Shown here in pieces: positions 43,180 to 52,848 of a stretch of DNA of 64,000 nucleotides. The stretch's first letter is position 1. The number at the start of each line of letters is the position of its first letter. Below the pieces are notes generated by a model, which did not search any database, was not told the DNA's origin, and saw nothing but the letters and a program-made list of their open reading frames with translations. Made by a program: the position numbers and the translations under genes. Source of the stretch: Serratia fonticola (GTDB lineage Bacteria; Pseudomonadota; Gammaproteobacteria; Enterobacterales; Enterobacteriaceae); the NCBI RefSeq assembly GCF_006715025.1, contig NZ_VFMK01000001.1, positions 4,030,001 to 4,094,000 of the forward strand, written 5' to 3'.

Positions 43180-43272
43180 TCCATTAGGTTATCAAAAGAA
43201 GAATTTAATTGATTATACAGTAATCGATGTGGCTGTTGTAATTCTCACAGGAAACCACAACTGGAGTTTGAT

Positions 43273-44265
43273 ATGACTACGACGCTTCACGCAGCATCGG
43301 TACAATTTCACCACCGTGCCAACGACAAAAATTACAACCTGGCCATCATGGAAGACTTTATCGTCCGTGCCGCCGCCGCAAATGTACAGGTGCTCGCGTT
43401 CCCGGAAATGTGCATTACCGGTTACTGGCACGTACGCCACCTGGCCGATAACGAGATTATCGCCCTGGCAGAACCTATCGCCACCAGCCCTTCACTGGCG
43501 CGGATCCGCCCATTGGCAGCACGCTACCACATGGCTATCGGCGTCGGTCTGCTCGAACAAGGCGAAGATGGTCTCATTTACAACGCCTACGCCGTTTGTC
43601 TGCCGGATGGGCAAACCCACGTCCATCGCAAGCTTCACCCTTTTGAGCACCCGCTGGTGGCCAAGGGTAATGACTTTACCGTTTTTGATACCCCTTGGGG
43701 GGTACGTATGGGTATCCTGATTTGCTGGGATAATAACCTGGTGGAAAACGTGCGCGCCACGACGCTACTGGGGGCGGATATTCTGTTTGCTCCTCACCAG
43801 ACCGGCGGCACTCACTCACGCAGCCCGCATGGTATGAAACCGTTACCGCTGTCACTCTGGCACCAGCGTAAAGAAAACCCCGCAGCGATCGAGGAGGCTT
43901 TTCGTGGCGATCATGGCCGAGGTTGGCTGATGCGTTGGCTGCCTTCCCGCGCCCATGACAATGGCGTGTTTATTTTGTTCAGCAACGGCGTGGGGCAAGA
44001 TGATGATGAAGTCCGTACGGGCAATGCCATGATCCTCGATCCCTATGGCCGCATTCTGGCAGAAACCTGCGTAGCGGAAGATGCCATCGTCATCGCCGAT
44101 CTGGAGCTGTCATTGATTCCCATGAGTACAGGCAGGCGCTGGATCCATGGCCGTCGGCCAGAACTGTATGGCTTACTCAGTCAACCGCAGGGTTATGAAC
44201 GCGACCCCAGCACGGCCCGCTTTTCATTACAACCCACCACCATAATGGGGCAACGAGACGAGTAA
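43273..44265 (+). CDS. Carbon-nitrogen hydrolase (nitrilase superfamily)
   Basis: A 330-residue enzyme with the full Glu-Lys-Cys triad: FPEMCITGY (Glu), HRKLHPFEH (Lys) and GILICWDNNLVENVR (Cys). N-terminal residues 5-40 and C-terminal part follow the nitrilase fold. The CWDNN context is nearer to amidases of the superfamily than to true nitrilases. It hydrolyses an unknown amide or nitrile. It ends just before a strong terminator shared with ompX. Confidence 0.9.
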   Translation: MTTTLHAASVQFHHRANDKNYNLAIMEDFIVRAAAANVQVLAFPEMCITGYWHVRHLADNEIIALAEPIATSPSLARIRPLAARYHMAIGVGLLEQGEDGLIYNAYAVCLPDGQTHVHRKLHPFEHPLVAKGNDFTVFDTPWGVRMGILICWDNNLVENVRATTLLGADILFAPHQTGGTHSRSPHGMKPLPLSLWHQRKENPAAIEEAFRGDHGRGWLMRWLPSRAHDNGVFILFSNGVGQDDDEVRTGNAMILDPYGRILAETCVAEDAIVIADLELSLIPMSTGRRWIHGRRPELYGLLSQPQGYERDPSTARFSLQPTTIMGQRDE

Positions 44266-44281
44266 GTTTTTTACCGACAAA

Positions 44282-44307
44282 AAAAATCCGCCCAAAGGCG
44301 GATTTTT
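44282..44307. terminator. Strong bidirectional terminator between nitrilase gene and ompX
   Basis: A perfect 11-bp stem AAAAATCCGCC (44282-44292) with GGCGGATTTTT (44297-44307), loop CAAA. A-tract on one side and T-tract on the other serve both converging genes. Confidence 0.9.
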
Positions 44308-44360
44308 AGCAGGTGCAGCAACCAAGGCTACACACTCACGCCCGAAGGCATGGAGAAATC

Positions 44361-44879
44361 TTAGAAACGGTAGCCTACGCCCACGTTCCAGGTGCCAACG
44401 TCAACGCTGCGGATACGGCTCTGCTCGTAGCCCACATCCAGAGCAACCTGCTGGATTGGGTTGAACTGCAGACCAGCACCATAGGTGAAGCCATAGTCGC
44501 TGGTGCTGTTGTTGTCGGTGCCGTTTTGAGCGTTGGAAGTGAATTTACCGTAGCCCACACCGATCACACCGTAGATGCTCGCCCAGTCGTTGAAGCGGAA
44601 AGCTGGACCGGCAGTGATAGAGCTGTACTGCGCTTTGTCGTAGAAACCGTTATCAGAACCGTTCTTTTCCAGGTGAGTGAAAGAACCGATCACACCCAGT
44701 GGGCTGTTGTCGTATTCGTAACGGTATTTCAGGTTGAAACCATCGGCTTTGTTAACAACGCCTTGGAAGTCACCCATCGCATAACCAGCAGATACGGTGC
44801 TCTCACCAGCAAATGCGGTACCTGCGGTCACTGCTAATACACAAGCTGCTACTGCGGAAAGACATGCAATTTTTTTCAT
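44361..44879 (-). CDS. ompX: Outer membrane protein OmpX
   Basis: A 172-residue precursor. Signal peptide about 1-23 (AGTAFA-G). An eight-stranded barrel of the Ail/Lom/OmpX family: STVSAGYAMGDFQGV, NLKYRYEYDNSPLGVIGSFTH (in pieces), GPAFRFNDWASIYGVIGVGYG, and terminal WNVGVGYRF with the C-terminal Phe needed for outer-membrane insertion. Start ATG 44879 after GAGGTGGTT; a GTG two codons upstream is unlikely. Divergent neighbour of rhtA, as in E. coli. Confidence 0.96.
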   Translation of the reverse strand: MKKIACLSAVAACVLAVTAGTAFAGESTVSAGYAMGDFQGVVNKADGFNLKYRYEYDNSPLGVIGSFTHLEKNGSDNGFYDKAQYSSITAGPAFRFNDWASIYGVIGVGYGKFTSNAQNGTDNNSTSDYGFTYGAGLQFNPIQQVALDVGYEQSRIRSVDVGTWNVGVGYRF

Positions 44880-45276
44880 AACCACCTCAAACGCGTTTTA
44901 TTATAAAAGTACATCCATTTGTTCATACGTTGAAAATATAGCAAAAATTAGCGTGAAACTCTGCCTTTAAAACAGTGTCTAAAGCTTTATATCGTGTAAC
45001 AGGAGGTTACAGGAACACTTCATCCAACTAATTTTCTTATATTTTCGCCAGCATTCTATCCCTTTTTGTGACGACAATCACCTATTGGATATGCAGATAA
45101 TTCTTAATTATCGCGTGTTTTTTAGCCAGTCGAGCACGCTTCGCGCAAAATTTTGACAGATTCAGCTTAAGGCGACGTTTTTGGTCACCACCTTGCTGCC
45201 AATTCCTTTACACTGGGCAATACCTGTACTCACTTACGCCTTCCCCGACAAGGGGGAGCCCATAAGGCCAGAAAGG
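44880..45276. promoter_or_regulatory. ompX/rhtA divergent spacer
   Basis: About 400 bases with AT-rich promoter-like sequence for ompX near 44900-45060. An in-frame extension of rhtA to GTG/ATG codons before 45277 exists but is not homologous to RhtA and has no membrane signal. No separate gene or RNA is supported. Confidence 0.45.
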
Positions 45277-46164
45277 ATGTCTTCGTCTGTAACCGCAAAA
45301 GCGTCTTCCACGCTGATCCCCGTATGCTTGCTGATCGTTGCAATGATCTCAATCCAGAGCGGCGCTTCGCTTGCCAAAAGCCTGTTCCCACTGGTTGGCG
45401 CCGAAGGGATCACCACTCTTCGTCTGAGCATTGGCACGCTGATACTGTTTGTTATTTTCCGCCCCTGGCGGATGCGCTTTAACGCAGGCAGCCGCTTGCC
45501 CCTGCTTATCTATGGCCTGTCGCTGGGGGCAATGAACTACCTGTTTTACCTATCGTTACGCACGGTACCACTCGGTATTGCGGTTGCTTTGGAATTCACC
45601 GGCCCGCTGGCGGTGGCGATGTTTTCCTCACGTCGCCCTATCGATTTTGTCTGGGTGGCGCTGGCTATCGCGGGCCTGTGGTTCCTGCTGCCATTGGGTC
45701 ACGATATGGGGAGCATCGATCCTTTGGGGGCCGCTTGTGCGCTTGGGGCTGGGGCCTGTTGGGCAATCTATATTATCTTCGGCCAGAAGGCCGGGGGGGA
45801 TCACGGGCCGGGCACCGTGGCGGTAGGTTCGTTAATCGCCGCCCTGGTGTTTTGCCCTATCGGCGCCTGGCAGACGGGTAGCGCGCTGTTGAATGTGGAT
45901 ATTCTGCCGCTGGCACTGGCTGTCGCGATCCTCTCAACGGCTCTGCCCTATTCGTTGGAAATTATCGCATTACCCAAAATCCCGGCGCGAACCTTTGGCA
46001 CCCTGATGAGCCTGGAGCCCGCATTGGCCGCCCTTTCCGGAATGATTTTCCTCAATGAGCATCTCACTTCGGTCCAATGGCTGGCCTTGGCCGCCATCAT
46101 CGCGGCATCCATGGGGGCCACTCTGACCATTAAACCCAAACCACATATTGAGAGCCTGTCCTGA
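45277..46164 (+). CDS. rhtA: Threonine/homoserine exporter RhtA
   Basis: A 295-residue inner-membrane protein of the EamA/DMT family with 10 predicted helices; E. coli RhtA has 295. Conserved stretches include SIQSGASLAKSLFPLVGAEG, MNYLFYLSLRTVPLGIAVALEF (in pieces), TGPLAVAMFSSRRPIDFVW and LPYSLEIIALPKIPARTFGTLMS (in pieces). It exports threonine and homoserine. Start ATG 45277 after AGAAAGG matches the E. coli length; earlier in-frame starts are rejected. Beside ompX as in E. coli. Confidence 0.95.
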   Translation: MSSSVTAKASSTLIPVCLLIVAMISIQSGASLAKSLFPLVGAEGITTLRLSIGTLILFVIFRPWRMRFNAGSRLPLLIYGLSLGAMNYLFYLSLRTVPLGIAVALEFTGPLAVAMFSSRRPIDFVWVALAIAGLWFLLPLGHDMGSIDPLGAACALGAGACWAIYIIFGQKAGGDHGPGTVAVGSLIAALVFCPIGAWQTGSALLNVDILPLALAVAILSTALPYSLEIIALPKIPARTFGTLMSLEPALAALSGMIFLNEHLTSVQWLALAAIIAASMGATLTIKPKPHIESLS

Positions 46165-46170
46165 CCCCTA

Positions 46171-46195
46171 AGATGCCGGGGTATCCCTGGCATCT
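46171..46195 (+). terminator. Terminator hairpin after rhtA
   Basis: AGATGCC (46171-46177) pairs with GGCATCT (46189-46195), with further G-C pairs inside. It begins 6 bp after the rhtA stop. Confidence 0.6.
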
Positions 46196-46336
46196 CGGCA
46201 AAATAAATCCTGATTCTGTTGTGATTGCAATCCAGTTAACTTTTTTCAATCGCGATAATAGCCATACTCATCGCAGGTCTTTTGGCGCAAATTTCATTTC
46301 TTTCATTACGTTATTGTTTCATTACGGAGAATCAGG

Positions 46337-46804
46337 ATGATATATGGCAGTTTGTACAATCCCCGTTTCGGGCGTGGCCTCTCACCCGTTTTAGCCAATA
46401 TCCTCAATACCGTTCGCCAGTACGATCTCCCCGGCCTTGCGCTGGGACGGCACGAGATCGACGGCGATCGGGTGTTTATGAACGTTATGGAGTTGGTTAC
46501 TGAGCCGGCGGAAAGTAAACGCGCAGAGCTCCACCAGGAATACCTGGATATCCAGATCCTGATCGGAGGAGAAGAGAGAATCGACTTTGGTCTGCCAGGC
46601 AGCTGGGACGATAGCGATCCTTATGATGAAAGCAAAGATTTGCAGATGCTGGATATCAAACGTAGCCCACAGACACTGAACCTGACGCCTGGGATGTATG
46701 TGATCTTCTTCCCGCTGGAACCCCATAAACCGGGCTGTCAGGTTCAGGGGGCCAAAAACATTAAGAAAGTGGTGGTGAAGGTCCATTACGAACTGCTGCT
46801 TTAA
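46337..46804 (+). CDS. YhcH/YjgK/YiaL-family protein
   Basis: A 155-residue cupin-like protein of the YhcH/NanQ group. Family motifs: LHQEYLDIQILIGGEERIDFG (in pieces), with His and Glu for a metal, and MYVIFFPLEPHKPGCQV with a further His. Members speed anomer exchange or isomerisation of sugars such as sialic acid. It faces the DUF4432 gene across a terminator and may serve sugar use in the lac neighbourhood. ATG follows GGAGAATCAGG. Confidence 0.85.
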   Translation: MIYGSLYNPRFGRGLSPVLANILNTVRQYDLPGLALGRHEIDGDRVFMNVMELVTEPAESKRAELHQEYLDIQILIGGEERIDFGLPGSWDDSDPYDESKDLQMLDIKRSPQTLNLTPGMYVIFFPLEPHKPGCQVQGAKNIKKVVVKVHYELLL

Positions 46805-46811
46805 CGCCAAA

Positions 46812-46833
46812 GAGCCGGTCAACGGACCGGCTC
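46812..46833. terminator. Bidirectional terminator, YhcH-family / DUF4432 genes
   Basis: Perfect stem GAGCCGGTC (46812-46820) with GACCGGCTC (46825-46833), loop AACG, between convergent stops. Confidence 0.8.
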
Positions 46834-46848
46834 CTCCCTCACCTGACG

Positions 46849-48054
46849 CTATTCCACCGCAATCGGTGTATCGACCAGTTTAACTTCACGGTCACCTTGC
46901 AGTGCTTTTATCTTGTTTTGGTACTCTTTAACTTGTTCAGCATCTTTCAGCAATGTGTAAGTCAGCTCGAAGTCGGTACTTTTTCCTGGTTGTAATTGCT
47001 TGATACGCCCCTGTTCCCGTTCGATTTTAACCGGATACGCGTAGCTGGTGCCTGGTTCAATACCGGTAACGTAGCCCTGACGTTCAGTATCGGTGTTTTT
47101 CCACAGCGTCAGAACCGGTAACTGGTGGGTATCAAAATCAATGGCAACGCCGCGATCCCCTTTCTTGTTGTTCAACATTGCCAGGGTTTTACCCTGTGAA
47201 TCACTGTAAGGCACGATATTGAACACCATCTCATCAAAATCTTTGGTGGGGCCCTGGTAGGTATGCCACTCTTTCAACCCGCTCTTGGCATAATCATTAA
47301 ACGGTGAAATCTCCTTGATCGGCGCACTGAACACGGCACCTTCTTCCAGCAACGGCTTACCGAAATTACTGTGATAAATAATCTGATAGTCACGCGGATA
47401 ATCTGCATGATTGGTCAGACGATCGTGTACGGTGAATTGCTGCGCGCCAGGGATGTAACGCAACTCCGTCCAGGTTTCCAAATTACTTTTCTTGAAGGTA
47501 TTTTCTTTCAGCAACCCGCGAATACGAACTTCATAAGGCGCTTTTTCTGCAATCTCCACCACCACTTTGGAAGCGGGGGTATTCCCGGCACGGCCATGCA
47601 AGGTATATAACGTGCCGTTTTCAACGCCAGGGTGGCCGGTCCATTCGTAACCGCAGCGCACCAGCATTTCGTTAAATCCATCAAGCCAACCCAAGCCGTT
47701 ACGGCTCTCCAGATTGATATAAGCCGGGTTGACAACCTCGGTCACCGGTGAATCCCAGCCCAGCCTCACGCCTGAACCTTTAACATGCAGGATGTCCATA
47801 CCACGCGTCGGGCTCAGGGTGATATTTAATCCCTCGCTGGTGAGGGTAATCACTTTCGAGCCTTCTTGCTTGCCCCCCTGCAGAACTTGCTGTTGCAGGC
47901 TGAAACGCGGTCCAGGGATCTTCAGCTGCTGGCTATCAATCTGCCAATTACCCAGTTCAATGCCGTTCTCACTGTCGGTCAACACGATAGTTTGTGCATT
48001 GGCGTACCCAGAAATCAAAGAGATAGCGATCGAAATGGCGATTAACTTTTTCAT
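46849..48054 (-). CDS. Secreted DUF4432 (aldose-1-epimerase-like) protein
   Basis: A 401-residue precursor; signal peptide about 1-20 (SGYANA-Q). The body matches the DUF4432/galactose-mutarotase-like fold: ITLSPTRGMDILHVKGSG, WLDGFNEMLVRCGYEWTGHPG (in pieces), LHGRAGNTPA with the conserved His, and GIEPGTSYAYPVKIERE. Most DUF4432 proteins are cytoplasmic; here a clear signal peptide puts it in the periplasm. It may convert sugar anomers before uptake. It is downstream of lacY on the same strand but 388 bp away, so probably has its own promoter. Confidence 0.82.
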   Translation of the reverse strand: MKKLIAISIAISLISGYANAQTIVLTDSENGIELGNWQIDSQQLKIPGPRFSLQQQVLQGGKQEGSKVITLTSEGLNITLSPTRGMDILHVKGSGVRLGWDSPVTEVVNPAYINLESRNGLGWLDGFNEMLVRCGYEWTGHPGVENGTLYTLHGRAGNTPASKVVVEIAEKAPYEVRIRGLLKENTFKKSNLETWTELRYIPGAQQFTVHDRLTNHADYPRDYQIIYHSNFGKPLLEEGAVFSAPIKEISPFNDYAKSGLKEWHTYQGPTKDFDEMVFNIVPYSDSQGKTLAMLNNKKGDRGVAIDFDTHQLPVLTLWKNTDTERQGYVTGIEPGTSYAYPVKIEREQGRIKQLQPGKSTDFELTYTLLKDAEQVKEYQNKIKALQGDREVKLVDTPIAVE

Positions 48055-48442
48055 TTATTGTTCCTTTTCAGTTAGCTGAATGGATTAAGCAAAAGCCATA
48101 ACAAAGTACGTTTCATCCATTTATTAAAATGAGATGGCGGTCACTATTTCTACAACAGAGCAAAGGGAAGCAAATTTTATGTGATCAAAGCTGCTAATAA
48201 TTATGAAAACTCGTTTTTAGTGACAAATTAATATGAGACTGATCAAGGTTTAATCTGAATGGTGCTGAAGTATGTTCAGCAAAGAAAAGACATTTTTCTT
48301 CGAGGGCAACAAAAGCTGAATCGAGTGAAGTCACATCACACATCGGGATCATAAAAGCCGCTGTTTCCAGCGGCGACGCCAAGGGATAACAATGAAGTTG
48401 CCGGTAACCTTACGACGCCTGCGCACTGCACCGGCAAAAGGT
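48055..48442. other. lacY-DUF4432 spacer
   Basis: 388 AT-rich bases. Expected to hold the DUF4432 promoter. A short ORF at 48194-48382 (minus) has no ribosome binding site and no recognisable family. In E. coli lacA would follow lacY here; nothing like an acetyltransferase or its remnant is seen. Confidence 0.5.
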
Positions 48443-49696
48443 TTAAAGCGCTTCGCTTGCCCGACGACGCAACACAGACAGTGGCCCCGGCCCGCTAAGG
48501 GTGAAAACAGAAATCAGCGTAAACCCTAGCGCAATCATGCCCAGCACCAGATACGCACCTTGGAAGCCGATACTCTCATACATATTGCCCGCCAGCACCG
48601 ACATGAAAATCATCGCCAGCTGTTTAAAGAAACAGAAACACACCAGATAAATGGTGGCAGAGAAACGCACCTCAAACTGGCTGGTGATGTATTTGAAACA
48701 GCCAACAATCAGGAAAGGCACCTCAAACATATGCAGCGTTTTGAGGATCACCACTTCCAGCGCCGTGGTCGCAAACGATGAGCCAATAATGCGCACCGAC
48801 ATAATCGTCCCTGCAAGCAGTAGCGCATTCTTCCCGCCGATACGGTTCACAATCAAAGGTGCAAAGAACATAATGGAAGCGTTCAGCAATTCCCCCATGG
48901 TAGTGACGTAGCCGAAAATCCGCGTTCCCTGTTCACCGGTTGCAAAGAAAGAGGTGAAAAAGTTGGCAAACTGCTGGTCAAACACATCGTAGGTACAGGA
49001 AACGCCGACAACGTACAGTGAGAGGAACCACAGCTTCGGCTGCTTAAACAGCTCCAACGCCAGCTTCAGGCTAAAGGCTGACTGATTAGCCCCCACGGCG
49101 TCTGCCACTGCAGCAGAAGAGGATACGCCCGTTCGCGAGAACAACAGCAACAGCGCCAGGATCACCGCGCACCCGGAGCCCAGCCAGAAAACAAATTCGT
49201 TATTAATGGTAAACATAACGCCCACGATCGAGGCGCACAGTGCCCAACCTACGCAGCCAAACATACGCGCTCGGCCAAACTCAAAATTGCTGCGGCGGCT
49301 GACTTTTTCAACATAGGCTTCAATCGCTGGCGCCCCTGCGTTGTAAATAAAGCCGAGGTATATCCCACCAACAATGGAACCTAATAAAATATTAAACTGT
49401 AATAATGGCCCGAAGACGTAAATAAAGAACGGGGCGAACATCACCAGCATGCCGGTAATCACCCACAACAGATGTTTACGCAAGCCGAGCTTATCGGAAA
49501 GCAGGCCGAAAATCGGTTGAAACAGCAGTGAAAACAGAGAAATACAGGCAAAAATCACACCGGTATCCCCTTTACTGATATGGTTAATATCGTGTAACCA
49601 GATCGGGAAGAAGGGGAAGTAGGCCCCCATAATAAAAAAGTAGAAGAAGAAGAAAAAACCGAACATCCAGAAGTTAGTGTTCTTTAAATAATACAT
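48443..49696 (-). CDS. lacY: Lactose permease LacY
   Basis: A 417-residue MFS transporter, same length as E. coli LacY and very similar over its whole length (start MYYLKNTNFWMFGFFFFFYF, EKVSRRSNFEFGRARMFGC with the substrate-binding Glu126 and Arg144 positions, and SCTYDVFDQQFANFF). Twelve helices. It imports lactose with a proton. Start at ATG 49696 after AGGGAA; the upstream in-frame start at 49714 is rejected by homology. Second gene of lacZY. Slight changes at the C-terminus (RRRASEAL). Confidence 0.98.
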   Translation of the reverse strand: MYYLKNTNFWMFGFFFFFYFFIMGAYFPFFPIWLHDINHISKGDTGVIFACISLFSLLFQPIFGLLSDKLGLRKHLLWVITGMLVMFAPFFIYVFGPLLQFNILLGSIVGGIYLGFIYNAGAPAIEAYVEKVSRRSNFEFGRARMFGCVGWALCASIVGVMFTINNEFVFWLGSGCAVILALLLLFSRTGVSSSAAVADAVGANQSAFSLKLALELFKQPKLWFLSLYVVGVSCTYDVFDQQFANFFTSFFATGEQGTRIFGYVTTMGELLNASIMFFAPLIVNRIGGKNALLLAGTIMSVRIIGSSFATTALEVVILKTLHMFEVPFLIVGCFKYITSQFEVRFSATIYLVCFCFFKQLAMIFMSVLAGNMYESIGFQGAYLVLGMIALGFTLISVFTLSGPGPLSVLRRRASEAL

Positions 49697-49718
49697 AATG
49701 GATTCCCTACGCAAATTA

Positions 49719-49740
49719 CGGGCAGGTAGATACCCGCCCG
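49719..49740 (-). other. Hairpin in the lacZ-lacY gap
   Basis: CGGGC-A-GGTA (49719-49728) pairs with TACC-C-GCCCG (49731-49740) with one mismatch and a two-base loop. In E. coli the lacZ-lacY gap also has a hairpin, which affects mRNA processing and polarity. Confidence 0.55.
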
Positions 49741-49747
49741 ATTATTA

Positions 49748-52700
49748 TTATTTTTGATCCCAGATAAACTGATAGTGATAGTGCCCCGCGCTGAGCAGGT
49801 ATTTCGGCGACACGGAAGGGCTCCAGGAATCATCGCCGCCAACGCCCATATGGAAACCATCAATATTGAGCCAGGTACCCGCCTCCGGCTGTAACAGATG
49901 GCGATGGCTGGTTTCCGCCAGTTGCTGCTGACTGTAGCGGCTGATATTGAACTGGAAGTTGCCGCGCCAGAGGTGCACGCCATATTTCAGCTCACGGGTG
50001 CCGCAGCGCAGGCCGTTTTCGCTTGGGAAAACGTACGGGGTATACATTTCATCGAGAGGCCGTTCCCAGCGATCAAAACAGGCGGCAGTCAGGCGATCCG
50101 GGTAATTTTCGTGTGGACCAAGTCCTAACCAGTTCACCCGTTCAGCCACCTGCGCCAGTTGGCAACTCAGGCCGATACGCGCCGGGTACGGCGTACCGCT
50201 GGCAACATCAACATCCACCGTAATCTGCATTTCGCCCTGGCCATTGATACGGAAGGTTTTACGGCTGATAAACAGCGTCTCTCCCTGATACTGCCAGGCG
50301 TGTGTGGTCGTGATCAGCACTGCACTGGAAAGCGCTTCGGCATCGCATTGCAATAGTACGGCTTCCGCCCGGTAGTGACCGGCTGCCTTCCAGCGTTCAA
50401 CCCAGGCGTTGGGATCGATGCGGGTCACCTCACTTACGCCGATATCATTATCCAACGGTGCGCGGGTGAACTGGTCAATCAGCGGGGTCAACAGCTGCGC
50501 TTGCTCGCTAATCCAGTATTGTGCCAGCCCCCCCTGCTGGCGACAGAATTCCCAGCGTTTATCCCCCAGCACCACGCTAAACAACGTCTCACTGGCGGTA
50601 AGTTGCGGCGCCTCACCGGCGCACGAGGGGGATTGCACGCTGAGTTTTTCTTCCAGCGCCCATTGTTGCCAGGCGCTGATATGTCCGGCTTGCGACCACG
50701 CCGTTGCCTGCGGTTGCTCGACGCGCACCGTCAGCCACAGTTGCCCGGCAGTGTCAGGCATCGGGACCTCGGGTAGCGTGATGATCTGACGGCCTTGAGG
50801 GACGATATCCAGCGTCACCGCGCCAGTGGCCAAGGCGTTGCCGTCCTGGGCGATGGACCAATGCAAGATTTCGTTATCACTATGGCGGAACAGATATTCG
50901 CTGGTGACTTCAATTTTGCGCTCAGCGCCCGGCAACAGCCTAAACTGGAAAAACTGCTGCGCGTGTTTTGCCTCATACAATGCAGGATGCGGAGTACGGT
51001 CCGCGAACAGCAAGCCGTTCATGCAGAACTGACGATCGTTAGGCGTATCACCAAAGTCACCGCCATAAGCGGACCACGGCTTACCCTGTTCGTCATATTT
51101 GAGCAGTGACTGATCCACCCAGTCCCAGACAAAGCCGCCCTGTAGACGGGGATATTGACGGAAAGCCTGCCAATAATTGGCATAGTCGCCAAGGCTGTTG
51201 CCCATCGCATGTGCATATTCACAGAGGATCAGTGGACGCTGTTCGCCCGGCATCGACAGCCATTTTTTGATTGACCATTTCGGTACCACCGGAAAAGGCT
51301 GATCCTGATCGACGCGAGCATACATCGGGCAGATGATGTCGGTTGCGGCGGTATCCGCGCCGCCCCCCTCATACTGCACCGGGCGGGAGGGATCTTCAGA
51401 TTTCAGCCAGCGGTACAGCGCATCATGATTAGCACCGTGGCCAGATTCGTTGCCGAGCGACCAGATAATAATGCTCGGATGGTTACGATCGCGCTGTACC
51501 ATCCGCGTCACACGCTGGCTCATGGCGGGCAACCAGGTGGGATCGTCGCTCAGACGATTCATCGGTACCATGCCATGCGTCTCAATATTCGCTTCGTCCA
51601 CCACGTACAAACCGTAACGATCGCAGAGGCTGTACCAGAGCGGGTGATTCGGGTAATGCGAGCAGCGTACGGCGTTAAAGTTATTCTGCTTCATCAGCAG
51701 AATGTCCTGCACCATCGTCTCTTTATCCATCACCTGGCCGTTTTTCGGATGATGTTCGTGGCGGTTGGTACCACGGATTAACAATGGCTTACCGTTAAGC
51801 CGCAGCAGGCCATTTTCAATGTCGATCTGGCGCAAGCCGACATCGCAGGCCTCGGCTTCAAGCAACGTGCCACTGACGGTATGCAACTGGACAACGGCGC
51901 GATACAGGTTTGGGGTTTCTGCACTCCACAACATGGGATGCTCAACGTTCAGGCGCAGTGTTGTGCGATCGGAATAAGTGCCCCGCTCATCGATAATTTC
52001 ACTACCAAAAGATGATGTGGTGGCCCCTACCAGCGTTTCTCCTTGCCACAGCTGCAAGGTGACAGATAAATCGTCACGCGCTTCCCCTGCCATTCTGACG
52101 TCGACTTCCAGCACGGCACGGCTAAAATCATCGTTGAAGCGAGAGTTAACGTGCAAATCGCCGATTTGCGTGGTCGGTTTGTGCAGGAGGGAAACATCCC
52201 GGAAAATACCGCTCATGCGCCACATATCCTGATCTTCCAGATAGCTGCCATCGCTCCAGCGCAGCACCATCACAGCAAGACGGTTCTGACCGCTAATCAG
52301 GAAGTCACTGAGATCGAACTCGGACGGTAGACGGCTATCCTGGCCATACCCCACCCAACGCCCGTTGCACCACAGATGAAAAGCAGAGTTCACACCATCA
52401 AAAATAATGCGGGTCTGGCCTGAAAGCAGCCAGGCTTCATCCATATCAAATGTGAGCGAGTAACATCCAGTAGGGTTTTCGGTTGGAACAAACGGGGGGT
52501 TAACCGGAAACGGATACGTGATGTTGGAATAGATCGGCGCATCGTAACCCTCCATCTGCCAGTTAGACGGCACGGTGATGGTATCCGCTTCGTCCAGGTC
52601 ATTTACGCGCCAGCTTTCCGGCACCGCCTCGGGCGATGTAAACCAGATAAACTTCCATGCGCCATTCAGGCAGCGTAACTGCGCAGAACGACGGTTCTCG

Positions 52701-52831
52701 CGCGCATCATCGGCATTGCGCCAACTGGAAAACGGAGGATGCACCTCCAGACGATTGAGCTGCGTTACACTGGGGTTTTCCCAGTCACGTCGTGCAAGAA
52801 CGGCGGCGAGTGAATCCGTATTCAGGGTCAT
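49748..52831 (-). CDS. lacZ: Beta-galactosidase LacZ
   Basis: A 1027-residue GH2 enzyme, three residues longer than E. coli LacZ (1024) and very similar throughout. Catalytic acid/base Glu in SLGNESGHGANHDALY and nucleophile Glu in PLILCEYAHAMGNS are present, as are the N-terminal segment DSLAAVLARRDWENPSVTQL needed for tetramer formation and WVDQSLLKYD. It hydrolyses lactose to glucose and galactose and also makes allolactose, the inducer. ATG follows AGGATACAGCC. The operator O2 lies inside the coding region. Confidence 0.99.
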   Translation of the reverse strand: MTLNTDSLAAVLARRDWENPSVTQLNRLEVHPPFSSWRNADDARENRRSAQLRCLNGAWKFIWFTSPEAVPESWRVNDLDEADTITVPSNWQMEGYDAPIYSNITYPFPVNPPFVPTENPTGCYSLTFDMDEAWLLSGQTRIIFDGVNSAFHLWCNGRWVGYGQDSRLPSEFDLSDFLISGQNRLAVMVLRWSDGSYLEDQDMWRMSGIFRDVSLLHKPTTQIGDLHVNSRFNDDFSRAVLEVDVRMAGEARDDLSVTLQLWQGETLVGATTSSFGSEIIDERGTYSDRTTLRLNVEHPMLWSAETPNLYRAVVQLHTVSGTLLEAEACDVGLRQIDIENGLLRLNGKPLLIRGTNRHEHHPKNGQVMDKETMVQDILLMKQNNFNAVRCSHYPNHPLWYSLCDRYGLYVVDEANIETHGMVPMNRLSDDPTWLPAMSQRVTRMVQRDRNHPSIIIWSLGNESGHGANHDALYRWLKSEDPSRPVQYEGGGADTAATDIICPMYARVDQDQPFPVVPKWSIKKWLSMPGEQRPLILCEYAHAMGNSLGDYANYWQAFRQYPRLQGGFVWDWVDQSLLKYDEQGKPWSAYGGDFGDTPNDRQFCMNGLLFADRTPHPALYEAKHAQQFFQFRLLPGAERKIEVTSEYLFRHSDNEILHWSIAQDGNALATGAVTLDIVPQGRQIITLPEVPMPDTAGQLWLTVRVEQPQATAWSQAGHISAWQQWALEEKLSVQSPSCAGEAPQLTASETLFSVVLGDKRWEFCRQQGGLAQYWISEQAQLLTPLIDQFTRAPLDNDIGVSEVTRIDPNAWVERWKAAGHYRAEAVLLQCDAEALSSAVLITTTHAWQYQGETLFISRKTFRINGQGEMQITVDVDVASGTPYPARIGLSCQLAQVAERVNWLGLGPHENYPDRLTAACFDRWERPLDEMYTPYVFPSENGLRCGTRELKYGVHLWRGNFQFNISRYSQQQLAETSHRHLLQPEAGTWLNIDGFHMGVGGDDSWSPSVSPKYLLSAGHYHYQFIWDQK
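52448..52468. promoter_or_regulatory. lac operator O2 inside lacZ
   Basis: Twenty of 21 bases match E. coli lacO2 (core TGTGAGCGAGTAACA). The centre lies 401 bp from the O1 centre, the same as in E. coli, inside the lacZ coding region. Allows repression by LacI-mediated looping. Confidence 0.85.
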
Positions 52832-52848
52832 GGCTGTATCCTATAAAT

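Noticed and set aside
44313..44837. A 174-codon + strand ORF opposite ompX
   Set aside because: Mirror image of the well-supported ompX on the other strand; no homology or ribosome binding site.
48194..48382. A 62-codon minus-strand ORF after lacY where lacA would be
   Set aside because: No acetyltransferase features (no hexapeptide repeats), no ribosome binding site; most likely chance.
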